From: UBA7330 sp965243485
Lineage (GTDB): Bacteria > Bacteroidota > Bacteroidia > Cytophagales > Cyclobacteriaceae
NCBI GenBank assembly: GCA_965243485.1
Contig: CBDEVP010000001.1
Coordinates: 1,674,001 to 1,738,000 of the forward strand
Direction: 5' to 3'
DNA: 64,000 bases
Position 1 is the stretch's first letter. The number at the start of each line of letters is the position of its first letter. A program made the translations under genes and the position numbers. Below are positions 25,034 through 34,017 of this stretch, in pieces. The notes beneath the pieces are model-generated. The model made no database searches. It was not told the origin of the DNA and worked only from the letters and a program-made list of their open reading frames with translations.

Positions 25034-27753
25034 ATCTCCTTAAAATCTTCAATGGTGGTACCCGGACTGAAATGCCTGATATTATAGGTGAAAGTCACCA
25101 TGAAGTAACGCTGCAGCACTGTGGTTTGCCTGTCTTCAATAAATAATTCACTGATGTTACGATCCGCATTGTTATTTTGCTGGAGGAGATCATAAACATT
25201 GACACTTATCTCAGCCAGGTCATTCTTCAGGAATTTTTTACCGGCACTCATATTCATGAGCAAGGAGCTGTTTTCATACCCGGAGGATAATCCGGTATTG
25301 ATCTGATAGTTTACATTGGCCCTGTAGACAAATCCATCAAGAAATACCCAGCGGTATTTCAATTCAGTTCTGTTGATATAATAGTCCGTATTTAATACAG
25401 GACGAACAGTATTCTGAACCACATTGTAGTATGTCCTGGTAGAAACATTAAAATCAATTTTCTCGCTGATATTACTGCTGAGGGAAAGACCAAACCAATA
25501 CCTGTGATTGTTTGAGTAGTTAACCTTTTCATTGATCTGGCCCGGGCGTCTGGTGTACCGAACCCCTCCATTCACCCTGAAATTAGACTTAATAAAAGGA
25601 ATGGGCTGTCCATAACTCATGTAGTAGTAGCCATTGAAATAGCCATCAAGGTTAACGGGTAACCTGTACTGTGATCCCTCAGAAAGTGTGATATTTTCTG
25701 AAATCACTATGGGACCCTCACTGGCGATAATCGAAGAATTGGTAATAAGGCTGTTGGCAAAAGACCCATATACGGTTGCATAGAATGACCTCTCGGTATC
25801 CAGGTTGTTTGACCAGTACCTGAGTCTGCCTGAGTGATAATAGGTTTGTTCCAAATTCGGATTACCCGACCTTAACTGGAGTGGATTCGAGTTGTCGATT
25901 ACGTCCTGCAGTTGGGAGATATCGGGATTGTTGGTCCACGTTCTGTAATCAATTTCCAGTCTTTGATCTTCTGTAAAATGGTAATTCAGCCTGGCTGATG
26001 GAAGGAGGTTAGTGAATACCCGTCTTTGTTCGAAAGGTTTGGGGAACTCCTGGTTATTGTTAAGGCTGGCTACCTGATATTCTGTTTCCACCTGCAACCT
26101 CATCTTCTTAGTCCTGAACTGATAGCCTAATTCTGCTTCCTGCCGTAGGTACCGGCTGTCAAAGGTGTTGCTTAGCGTGGTATCGAGCTGCCTGAATTCA
26201 CCTACTTCATCCACATTGTAAGTAAGCTTATCGGAATCGTCGATTTTGTCACTGATCTGATACTCGATCTCCATCATACTCTTTTCTCCGAGGGGCTCTG
26301 TATAGGAGAATTGTGTACTCCAGGATAAGCCTCGTCTTTCTCTTGTGGTTTCCTGATTGAGGATATTGACACTGTCACCTTCTGTGAAGAATCGATTTTC
26401 TGCATATTGATTGGCAAAATCCCTGTTTGGATGGATCCCGGTATGCACCCCGGTAGTAAAGGATCGCCCTTTCTTATCAAATTTGTGACTGTAATAGATG
26501 TTGTTGAAGTAATCGTAATTCCTGAAATAGCCATTGGCAATATTTCGGGTTGAATTGATCCTTTCATTACCGATGGTGGTCTCACCCGTGAAGTCGTCCA
26601 CATTTTTTGTGTAATCAAACCTGAAGTTCGGACGCATAATAACCGTGTTGTTATCGTCTTCATACTTCACTTTCAGTGTCACATTATGAGCATCTACAGT
26701 ATTTTCTGCGGTGCGGTCTTCTCTGTACACCTGCGAGGAATCTGTGTCTACGGCATAGTCCCTGAGCATATTCTGCTGTTCGGTGCTGTTTTGATTGGAA
26801 TATTGCCAGTTTCCGCTGAATTCGATGCGATCGCCCCAGTCATCATTGAAGTTCAGCCCGAGACTGTGAGTATTGATCAATCCATTTTGATTTCTCGAAT
26901 CCCCAAAATCATTCGGGTCTGCTGAATAACGTACGGTATTGATATTGTTGCTGAATCCGGTTACAGTGATCCTTCTGTCATTGTTAAAGAAGTTGACGCT
27001 GGCCGCCCCATTGTAAGACTCATTGGTTCCCAGGCCCACTGTTGCCTTGCCAAACTGTCCTTTCTTCCTGTCAGGCTTTGTAATAATATTGATGGTTTTC
27101 TGTCTTTCACCATCATCAAAACCGCTCAATTCGGCCTTGTCACTCTTTTTATCATAAACCTGTATACTGGCCACGACTTCTGCCGGCAGATTTTGCAGTG
27201 CGGCATTGACATCCCCTCCGAAGAAAGGTTTTCCGTCCACAAGTATGATCTGAACGTCTTCTCCATTCGCCTGAAGTTTCCCATCTTCAACTGAGATGCC
27301 GGGGAGCTTCTCAATCAATTCCTGAGATGAGGCATCTTTTGCCGTTTTATAAGCTTCTGCACTGAATTGTATGGTATCTCCTTTTTGCATGGTAGCTGTT
27401 GGTTTGGCCACTACCTCAACCGCGCCAAGAACCTGTGTTTTCTCCTTCATCTGAAGGATACCCAGATCCATGGTCTTACTAATCAGCAGTGTGTCAATGA
27501 TCGGCTGGAACCCGATGAAGCTTACCTGCATTATATATGTACCTTTTGTTAGTCCGGAGACCGTGAAATAACCCGTAAAATCTGTTACAGTACCTCCGGC
27601 AAGACTTGAGTCTGCGGGGTTGATTACCGCGATGGTTGCACCCGGAATGGACTCATTATCCTCAGCGCTTTGTATAACCCCGGTAATGTTAATGGATTGT
27701 GAAAATACCTGCGCGCTTAGAAATAAAAATAGCAGGGATACAAAGTTTTTCAT
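25030..27753 (-). CDS. TonB-receptor-like outer-membrane beta-barrel family protein
   Basis: 907 residues. Signal peptide (MKNFVSLLFLFLSAQVFSQ), carboxypeptidase-D-like domain (about 22-100; IPGATIAVINPADSSLAGG), plug-like region (about 110-230; IEKLPGISVEDGKLQANGED, VDGKPFFGGDVNAALQNLP), and a long C-terminal barrel of the 'outer membrane beta-barrel family' type. There is no STN domain and no SusD or FecI/FecR partner, so the cargo is unknown. Single transcription unit; 196 bases without genes separate it from the SLC13 gene upstream and hold nothing I recognise. Confidence 0.88.
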   Translation of the reverse strand: MKNFVSLLFLFLSAQVFSQSINITGVIQSAEDNESIPGATIAVINPADSSLAGGTVTDFTGYFTVSGLTKGTYIMQVSFIGFQPIIDTLLISKTMDLGILQMKEKTQVLGAVEVVAKPTATMQKGDTIQFSAEAYKTAKDASSQELIEKLPGISVEDGKLQANGEDVQIILVDGKPFFGGDVNAALQNLPAEVVASIQVYDKKSDKAELSGFDDGERQKTINIITKPDRKKGQFGKATVGLGTNESYNGAASVNFFNNDRRITVTGFSNNINTVRYSADPNDFGDSRNQNGLINTHSLGLNFNDDWGDRIEFSGNWQYSNQNSTEQQNMLRDYAVDTDSSQVYREDRTAENTVDAHNVTLKVKYEDDNNTVIMRPNFRFDYTKNVDDFTGETTIGNERINSTRNIANGYFRNYDYFNNIYYSHKFDKKGRSFTTGVHTGIHPNRDFANQYAENRFFTEGDSVNILNQETTRERRGLSWSTQFSYTEPLGEKSMMEIEYQISDKIDDSDKLTYNVDEVGEFRQLDTTLSNTFDSRYLRQEAELGYQFRTKKMRLQVETEYQVASLNNNQEFPKPFEQRRVFTNLLPSARLNYHFTEDQRLEIDYRTWTNNPDISQLQDVIDNSNPLQLRSGNPNLEQTYYHSGRLRYWSNNLDTERSFYATVYGSFANSLITNSSIIASEGPIVISENITLSEGSQYRLPVNLDGYFNGYYYMSYGQPIPFIKSNFRVNGGVRYTRRPGQINEKVNYSNNHRYWFGLSLSSNISEKIDFNVSTRTYYNVVQNTVRPVLNTDYYINRTELKYRWVFLDGFVYRANVNYQINTGLSSGYENSSLLMNMSAGKKFLKNDLAEISVNVYDLLQQNNNADRNISELFIEDRQTTVLQRYFMVTFTYNIRHFSPGTTIEDFKEI

Positions 27754-27949
27754 TGAGCTGTATTAATGCCGCTATCCCATCGGGACAAATTAAAAAAATT
27801 ATAAGGTAAATACGGTTTTCCTATGACCAGGAACTATCTAAAACCGCAAATTTAAGATATTAACAGCAAAAGGAAGGCATTGTTGTGAAAAACAAAACAA
27901 AGGCTATCACTGCCAAAGCTCCGGAATAAGGAGCTTGTTTAATCTGAGA

Positions 27950-29749
27950 CTAGAAATACAATGCAGGAATCACAAACGTCACTAATATCCACACAATAAA
28001 AGTAAGCGCTCCACCAGTAAGCAGAAAGTCCTTAAACTTAAATTGCCCGGCGCTGTAAATCATGGTATTGGTCTGATAACCAATAGGAGTCAGATACGCA
28101 CTATTGGCAGCAAAAATAATGGTAAGAAGAAAGGCCTTGGGATCAAGACCCAGGTTATTGGCAATCGTAAGGGCAATGGGCGCAAGCAAGACTGCGACTG
28201 CATTGTTGGAAATATATCCGGATATCAGAGCAGTAGTAATGAACAACCCGGAAATAATCACTTCGGGCCCATAAGGAGAAAGGACATTGGTAATGAGATC
28301 GGCTATTTGGCTACCCATACCGGATTTTTCGAGTGCAATTCCCAATGGAATTATTCCTGACAAAAGAAAATAGACCTTCCAGTCTATCATATCGTAAGCC
28401 TTTCGCATACTGATGCATCGTGTAATTAGTAAAGCAACACAACCTAGCCAGGCGCTGACCAGTATGGGAATCACATTGAAACTTGCCAACAGAACAACTC
28501 CTGCGATTACACCAAGCGCAATAATTGCTTTTTCTTTTACGAGCTCTTTTCTTTGGATCTCTTTCATCAAAATGAAATCGTCGCTGGCATAGAGGCCAGG
28601 TACGGCAGCTTCAGTGGTTTCCAGGAGCAGAGCAAATCCCACGTTCAGAGTGATTTCCTCAAGGTTTTCGATCTGGAGTCCTCTCATGCCCCGTACTGCT
28701 ATGGGCACGACTTTATATTGAGACCTGAATAATACATCCCTGATCTTTTTGCCTGCCAGGTGCGAATCGGGCCCGATGATTACTTCCACCAGTACTCCTC
28801 TTTTACCGCTAGGTTTCCCATGATCACTCGATGAATCATTTTCAAGATCGAGCGCTGGTAAAGCCTTTATTTCCAAATTATACTTATGAGAAAGCTCAGT
28901 AATCCTTTTCGCATTGGCTTTTACAATCAATACATCATTTTCCTTAAGTACACTCACATCTTCTGGTAGATATGCACTATCCTGACCTCTGATTACCTGA
29001 AGTATCGCTACTTCCTGCAGCTTTTCTTGCTGGATTTGATCTAGATTCATTCCAATCAGGTCAGATTCGCTTGTTACCAAAATAGAGGTTAGATATGCCT
29101 CGACCTGATAACCAGTAGTCAGTTTATCCTTTTCAACTCTCCTTTCAGGCACCAGATATCTACCAATGAAAACAAGAAATAGAGTAGAAACGACAAAGAG
29201 AATGATGCCGACTGGTGTCAATTCAAACATTTCTATTGAGCCTACTGCATGAGAATCTGAGACATCACTTACAAGCAGGTTAGTGGATGAACCTATCACC
29301 GTACATGAACCTCCAAGCATCGCTCCAAATGACAGGGCGATGAGAAGTTTGTTGATATTTAGTTCTTTTTCGTGAGCTATTCTCATGATCATAGGAAGGA
29401 ATATGGCAACGACAGCCGTATTATTCATGAAAGCTGAAATGACTCCTGATGCCGTCATTATCACGGCCATTACCAGCGCCTCATCATTCATTTTCAGTTG
29501 TAGCGATTGTCGGACGAGATAATCGATAAGACCGGTATTTTTCAGACCGGCACTGATGATGAGCATGGCTAAAACCGTGAGGGCTGCAGGATTACTGAAT
29601 CCCGATACCGCCTCCTCTACGGAAATAACTCCAGTCAGCATTAAGCTGACCATGATCAGCATGGAGCTGACTTCAATAGGAAAGATTTCAAGGGTAAACA
29701 GTACTACGGCGCCAACAATAATGAGGATTACTATGAGTTCAGAAGACAT
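27950..29749 (-). CDS. SLC13/DASS-type anion symporter with two TrkA-C domains
   Basis: 599 residues. The membrane domain is split by a soluble insert at about 200-395. The first half contains NNTAVVAIFLPMIM and GGSCTVIGSSTNLLVS (the DASS substrate/Na loop). The insert holds two RCK_C/TrkA-C domains (LIGMNLDQIQQEKLQEVAIL; LAGKKIRDVLFRSQYKVVPI). The second half repeats the transport motif (SGYISNNAVAVLLAPIAL, NSAYLTPIGYQTNTMIY). It imports sulfate or dicarboxylate-type anions with a cation; the anion is not predictable. It is 6 bases upstream of nothing but directly follows the MscS gene in the same direction, so probably an operon. Confidence 0.88.
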   Translation of the reverse strand: MSSELIVILIIVGAVVLFTLEIFPIEVSSMLIMVSLMLTGVISVEEAVSGFSNPAALTVLAMLIISAGLKNTGLIDYLVRQSLQLKMNDEALVMAVIMTASGVISAFMNNTAVVAIFLPMIMRIAHEKELNINKLLIALSFGAMLGGSCTVIGSSTNLLVSDVSDSHAVGSIEMFELTPVGIILFVVSTLFLVFIGRYLVPERRVEKDKLTTGYQVEAYLTSILVTSESDLIGMNLDQIQQEKLQEVAILQVIRGQDSAYLPEDVSVLKENDVLIVKANAKRITELSHKYNLEIKALPALDLENDSSSDHGKPSGKRGVLVEVIIGPDSHLAGKKIRDVLFRSQYKVVPIAVRGMRGLQIENLEEITLNVGFALLLETTEAAVPGLYASDDFILMKEIQRKELVKEKAIIALGVIAGVVLLASFNVIPILVSAWLGCVALLITRCISMRKAYDMIDWKVYFLLSGIIPLGIALEKSGMGSQIADLITNVLSPYGPEVIISGLFITTALISGYISNNAVAVLLAPIALTIANNLGLDPKAFLLTIIFAANSAYLTPIGYQTNTMIYSAGQFKFKDFLLTGGALTFIVWILVTFVIPALYF

Positions 29750-29755
29750 CAGGGG

Positions 29756-30670
29756 TTAATCTTCTTTTTTGGTCTGACTTTCAGGTTTGCTCATAAGTGA
29801 GGCTTCCAGGCTTTTCCCCCTTTTTATTTCAAAATCCAATGTACGAATCGGGAATGGAATCGTAATTCCGTTTTCATCAAACGAACTCTTAATATTTTCA
29901 ATGCCATCACTTACAGCGATAAGATAATCCGGTTGTCTGGAAAACCGGATCCAATATCTGACAACGAATTCTATGGCATAATCACCGAATTCGGTGAAAA
30001 ATAACTCAATTTTTTTCTCAGGCATTAAATACTCAATCTTTTTGATGGCTTTAACAGTGAGGGATTTCACTGTCTTCAGATTTTCGCCGTAAGAAACACC
30101 TACTTTTAGATCAATGCGTCGCATGCCCCTTGCTGAATAATTAATCATCACGTCCTGGTATATATTTCGATTGGGTATGACCGCCAGCTGTCCCTGGGGC
30201 GTATCGATATGAGTACTGCGCATGTTGATGGATTTTACCGTTCCGAAAATATTGTTTGATTCGATAATATTTCCCACCCGGTACGGCTTCCTGGTTGCAA
30301 TCATAAAGCTTGAAACAAAGTTTGCAACGACATCCTGAAAACCTAAGCTAAAGGCAAGGCCCAGTATACCTGCTCCGGCCAGGAGGGAAGTAAAAGTTTT
30401 GTCCAGATCTACGATATCCAGTGCAACAAACAATCCCAGGAGGATCACAAAAATGGCAGTGACATGTGCCAGGAAATTATTTATGGCAGCATTCCTGGTC
30501 ATCCTCTGAAAGAGCCTGAAGGATAATCTTTTGGCAAAGCGTGAGATCACATAAAAAAGAATGATGACGAAAATGGCCAGCAGGTATTCAGGCATTCTTG
30601 TCAATATCTGGTCAAACCACACCGCTAACCGTTCCTGCCAATCTGAAAAAGAATTACTTAAATCATCCAT
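29756..30670 (-). CDS. small-conductance mechanosensitive channel (MscS family)
   Basis: 304 residues. Two to three membrane helices (EYLLAIFVIILFYVISRFAK; VTAIFVILLGLFVALDIV) precede the pore helix with its Ala/Gly pattern (SLLAGAGILGLAFSLGFQDVVANFVSS). The beta domain follows (NIFGTVKSINMRSTHIDTPQ, VIPNRNIYQDVMINYS), then the C-terminal alpha/beta region. It opens under membrane tension to release solutes in osmotic downshock. It is the first gene of a two-gene unit with the SLC13 carrier, with 6 bases between them. Confidence 0.92.
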   Translation of the reverse strand: MDDLSNSFSDWQERLAVWFDQILTRMPEYLLAIFVIILFYVISRFAKRLSFRLFQRMTRNAAINNFLAHVTAIFVILLGLFVALDIVDLDKTFTSLLAGAGILGLAFSLGFQDVVANFVSSFMIATRKPYRVGNIIESNNIFGTVKSINMRSTHIDTPQGQLAVIPNRNIYQDVMINYSARGMRRIDLKVGVSYGENLKTVKSLTVKAIKKIEYLMPEKKIELFFTEFGDYAIEFVVRYWIRFSRQPDYLIAVSDGIENIKSSFDENGITIPFPIRTLDFEIKRGKSLEASLMSKPESQTKKED

Positions 30671-30763
30671 ATAATCCTCCGATCCAAAACCCTGTCAGGT
30701 AATTTAATAATTGTTCTCTAATTTTAATATTTCAACTAATCCGGAAGAATTCAAAGGAATTCA

Positions 30764-31285
30764 ATGTCAAAAAATCAGATAAGCTTAACGGTAGATTCAC
30801 TGGTTTTCGGGTATCGGTGGAATAATTCTTTGGATGTGCTGCTTATCAAACGCAAAAATTCTCCCTTCAAAGACCATTGGGCAATTCCCGGAGGATTTGT
30901 TGAGCAGGACGAATCACTCCATAAGGCCACTTTGAGGGAACTGAAGGAAGAAACCGGGCTTGAAATCCCCCATATCAGGCAATTCTATGCTTTTGGAGAT
31001 CCAAATCGCGATCCAAGAGGGCACATCGTTTCCATCGCACATTATGCATTGATCAAAGTTGGAGATGAAATAATTCAGGCAGATTCGGATGCAAAAGAGG
31101 TGGGTTGGCAAAACCTGTTGGACTTGTCTGAGCTGGCCTTTGACCATTTACAGATCATCAGAAAAGGGGCCGAATATCTTGCGTCAGAAATAGTCAAAGA
31201 TCCTCAGGATGAGATGTTCGGGGATTTCTCTTCAGCTGAACTTCAGGAGTTATACAAATTGCTGAAGAAATTCGTGGGTTTCTGA
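30764..31285 (+). CDS. Nudix hydrolase
   Basis: 173 residues. The Nudix box is complete from G44 to L66: G-x5-E50-x7-R58-E59-L-x-E62-E63-x-G65-L. The N-terminal segment (SLVFGYRWNNSLDVLLIKRKNSPFKDHW) resembles the NrtR/ADP-ribose type, but the winged-helix tail of NrtR regulators is shortened or absent (residues after 140 are only about 33). It hydrolyses a nucleoside-diphosphate-linked compound, possibly ADP-ribose. Divergent from mscS across 93 bases. Confidence 0.88.
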   Translation: MSKNQISLTVDSLVFGYRWNNSLDVLLIKRKNSPFKDHWAIPGGFVEQDESLHKATLRELKEETGLEIPHIRQFYAFGDPNRDPRGHIVSIAHYALIKVGDEIIQADSDAKEVGWQNLLDLSELAFDHLQIIRKGAEYLASEIVKDPQDEMFGDFSSAELQELYKLLKKFVGF

Positions 31286-31357
31286 TGACCAGTAAGGTTT
31301 ATCTTGTCTACAGCGGAGAATCGTTGATCAGCGTCTATATTTTTTTTAAATTGATAA

Positions 31358-31371
31358 CTGATAAAAATCAG
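31358..31371 (+). promoter_or_regulatory. FNR-like palindrome upstream of the cbb3 operon
   Basis: CTGAT-AAAA-ATCAG is a perfect inverted repeat with the N4 spacing of FNR/FixK boxes (TTGAT-N4-ATCAA; 8 of 10 match), 62 bases ahead of the ccoS ATG. Likely bound by the receiver-Crp protein at 19670-20722 or another Crp-family regulator. TAGATTCA at 31385-31392 is a weak -7 candidate. Confidence 0.5.
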
Positions 31372-31433
31372 CTTGTCTGTTGAATAGATTCATACAGGCC
31401 TTTTTTAAATGAGACTAATCTTGTCCTGATATC

Positions 31434-31625
31434 ATGAGTGTCATTTTCATATTGATCGGATGCAGTTTATTGATGGCCACCGCCTTCCTGATTGCGTTCA
31501 TCTGGGCATCAAAGAGTGGCCAGTATGATGATGATTATACTCCATCAGTAAGAATTTTATTTGAAGACGAATCAAACCTAACCGTAAATGGCGAATCCGA
31601 CAGAAAATCCGGAGACAGAAAATAA
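31434..31625 (+). CDS. ccoS: cbb3-type oxidase assembly protein CcoS
   Basis: 63 residues. One N-terminal membrane helix (SVIFILIGCSLLMATAFLIAF) followed by IWASKSGQYDDDYTPSVRIL, the conserved CcoS pattern (W-x3-G-Q-(F/Y)-D-D). It is needed for cofactor insertion into cbb3 oxidase. Its 3' end overlaps ccoNO by 38 bases in another frame, so expression of the two is coupled. Confidence 0.9.
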   Translation: MSVIFILIGCSLLMATAFLIAFIWASKSGQYDDDYTPSVRILFEDESNLTVNGESDRKSGDRK

Positions 31626-33771
31626 GAAATCCGGTCTACTGGAAACCTTCTACTACGACAATTCCATTGTCAAAATGTTTTTAATTGCCACTACCGTTTT
31701 TGGGATCATTGGCATGACTGTAGGCTTGTTAGTAGCCTGTCAGTTTTTCTGGCCTGATGCCAATTTTGGCTTGCAGTATACCACATTCGGACGTGTAAGA
31801 CCACTGCATACCAATGCGGTCATTTTTGCATTTGTTGGTAATGGCATTTTTGCCGGAGTATACTACTCTCTTCAACGGCTCTGTAGAGCGCGTATGTTCA
31901 GCGATCTGTTGAGTCAGATCCATTTCTGGGGCTGGCAGCTGATCATTCTTTCGGCAGCCATCACCTTACCACTCGGCCTTACCACAGGAAAGGAGTATGC
32001 TGAGCTTGAATGGCCCATCGATATCGCTATTGCACTGATATGGGTCGTTTTCGGGATCAACATGTTTGGAACGATCCTGAAAAGAAGAGAACGACACCTT
32101 TACGTAGCCATATGGTTCTATATCGCAACATTCGTTACAGTTGCCATGCTCCACATCGTCAATTCATTTGAATTACCGATTGCTCTTTTCAAAAGTTATT
32201 CATGGTATGCCGGTGTACAGGATGCCCTGGTACAATGGTGGTATGGACACAATGCTGTGGCATTCTTCCTGACAACCCCATACCTGGGCCTGATGTATTA
32301 CTTTGTTCCTAAAGCTGCTAACAGACCGATCTATTCATACAGGCTTTCCATCGTCCACTTCTGGGCGCTCATATTTATCTATATCTGGGCAGGGCCTCAC
32401 CACCTGTTGTACAATGCCCTGCCTGACTGGGCACAGTCTCTGGGTGTTGTATTTTCCGTGATGCTGATCGCACCTTCCTGGGGCGGGATGCTCAATGGTT
32501 TGTTTACCCTCAGGGGAGCCTGGGACCGGGTAAGGGAAGATCCTACTTTAAAGTTTTTAGTGGTTGCTATTACCGCTTATGGGATGGCCACCTTCGAGGG
32601 GCCGATGCTGTCATTGAAAAATGTGAATGGTATTGCCCACTTCACTGACTGGATCATAGCACACGTACATGTCGGAGGTTTGGGTTGGAATGGCTTTCTG
32701 ACATTTGCCATGCTCTATTATTTGATACCAAGACTATATGGAACCGGATTGTATTCTACGAGGTTGGCCAATACCCATTTTTGGATTGGAACATTGGGAA
32801 TTATATTTTATGCAGTCCCCATGTACTGGGCTGGCTTCACTCAAAGCCTGATGTGGAAACAGTTTACTCCTGAAGGCATCCTGGTATACAGCAACTTTCT
32901 GGAAACAGTCACTCAAATCATGCCAATGTACATGCTACGTGCCTTTGGTGGATTGCTTTACCTGACCGGTGTTTTCATCATGGTATATAACCTGGTAAAA
33001 ACGGCAAAGGCCGGAAGTTTTATCAAAGAAACCAAAGCGGAGGCAGCGCCACTTGCTAAAGACTATAAACCTTCCAGTTCCGAGCACTGGCATCGAAGGA
33101 TCTTCGAATGGAGACCTGTCAATATGCTGGTATGGAGTCTGATTGCCGTTGGAATAGGTGGGATCATTGAGATTGTGCCCACCTTTTTGATCAAATCGAA
33201 TGTTCCTACCATAGCAAGTGTAAAACCCTATACACCGCTCGAATTACATGGACGGGATATCTACGTTCGTGAAGGTTGCTATACCTGCCATTCGCAAATG
33301 ATAAGGCCATTCCGGTCAGAAACAGAAAGATATGGAGAGTATGCCAAAGCAGGGGAATTTGTCTATGATCATCCCTTCCAATGGGGATCGAAGCGCACGG
33401 GGCCTGATCTTTTGAGGGTGGGAGGAAAATATACCCATAGCTGGCACTATTATCACATGATAGACCCAACCAGCATGTCACCGGGATCAATTATGCCTCC
33501 TTATCCCTGGCTGTATGAACAGGACTGGGATAAAGAAATGACTCCGGCAAAGATCTCTGCAATGAGGACTCTCGGGGTACCTTATGAGGAAGGTTTTGAA
33601 GACGTGGCCATCTCCACTGCAGAGATCCAGGCAAAAGAGATTGTGGATGAGCTGGCGCTGGAGAACATTCAGGTCTTGCCTGAAAAAGAGATCATTGCAC
33701 TGATTGCCTACCTGCAAAGGATCGGCACAGACATTGAAAATATTGAAGGTTTAGCAGAAAATTCTAAATAA
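31588..33771 (+). CDS. ccoN: fused cbb3 cytochrome c oxidase subunits I and II (CcoNO)
   Basis: 727 residues. The CcoN part (about 1-470) has about 12 membrane helices and the heme and CuB histidines within RPLHTNAVIFAFVGN, QWWYGHNAVAFFLTTPYLGL, WAGPHHLLYN, and ITDWIIAHVHVGGLGWNG-type segments. After a linker (about 470-510) and a membrane anchor, the CcoO part has a single c-type heme site at C564-YTC-H568 (CYTCHSQMIRPFR) and the axial-Met region SPGSIMPPYPWLY. It reduces O2 to water at high affinity and pumps protons. The N-O fusion is the usual Bacteroidota form. Confidence 0.96.
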   Translation: MANPTENPETENKKSGLLETFYYDNSIVKMFLIATTVFGIIGMTVGLLVACQFFWPDANFGLQYTTFGRVRPLHTNAVIFAFVGNGIFAGVYYSLQRLCRARMFSDLLSQIHFWGWQLIILSAAITLPLGLTTGKEYAELEWPIDIAIALIWVVFGINMFGTILKRRERHLYVAIWFYIATFVTVAMLHIVNSFELPIALFKSYSWYAGVQDALVQWWYGHNAVAFFLTTPYLGLMYYFVPKAANRPIYSYRLSIVHFWALIFIYIWAGPHHLLYNALPDWAQSLGVVFSVMLIAPSWGGMLNGLFTLRGAWDRVREDPTLKFLVVAITAYGMATFEGPMLSLKNVNGIAHFTDWIIAHVHVGGLGWNGFLTFAMLYYLIPRLYGTGLYSTRLANTHFWIGTLGIIFYAVPMYWAGFTQSLMWKQFTPEGILVYSNFLETVTQIMPMYMLRAFGGLLYLTGVFIMVYNLVKTAKAGSFIKETKAEAAPLAKDYKPSSSEHWHRRIFEWRPVNMLVWSLIAVGIGGIIEIVPTFLIKSNVPTIASVKPYTPLELHGRDIYVREGCYTCHSQMIRPFRSETERYGEYAKAGEFVYDHPFQWGSKRTGPDLLRVGGKYTHSWHYYHMIDPTSMSPGSIMPPYPWLYEQDWDKEMTPAKISAMRTLGVPYEEGFEDVAISTAEIQAKEIVDELALENIQVLPEKEIIALIAYLQRIGTDIENIEGLAENSK

Positions 33772-33772
33772 C

Positions 33773-33955
33773 ATGCTGAAGTTTATCAAACACCACATGG
33801 AAACCATTACAGGGATTGAAATCTATCCGCTGATTTCACTGATCATTTTTGTGGTTTTCTTTATTGGACTGTTTATCTGGGTGATCAGGGCCGACAAAAA
33901 GGAAATGGACGAATTGTCTCAACTACCGCTTGACACTAAACAAGAAGAATCATGA
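33773..33955 (+). CDS. ccoQ: cbb3 oxidase small subunit CcoQ
   Basis: 60 residues, one membrane helix (EIYPLISLIIFVVFFIGLFIW) followed by VIRADKKEMDELSQLPLD, matching CcoQ/FixQ proteins. It stabilises the oxidase complex. It starts 1 base after the ccoNO stop. The following 62 bases before ccoP hold a small GC-rich palindrome. Confidence 0.85.
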   Translation: MLKFIKHHMETITGIEIYPLISLIIFVVFFIGLFIWVIRADKKEMDELSQLPLDTKQEES

Positions 33956-33960
33956 AATGA

Positions 33961-33979
33961 GCCCCGCCTGAGGCGAGGC
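33961..33979. repeat. small GC-rich palindrome inside the cco operon
   Basis: GCCCCGCC-TGA-GGCGAGGC is an 8-bp stem with one mismatch between ccoQ and ccoP. The core CGCCTGAGGCG is like that of 19018-19042. It may modulate mRNA stability or be a dispersed repeat. Confidence 0.4.
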
Positions 33980-34017
33980 GAATTCCATGTGACGTTAAAA
34001 AAATTAAAAATACACAC

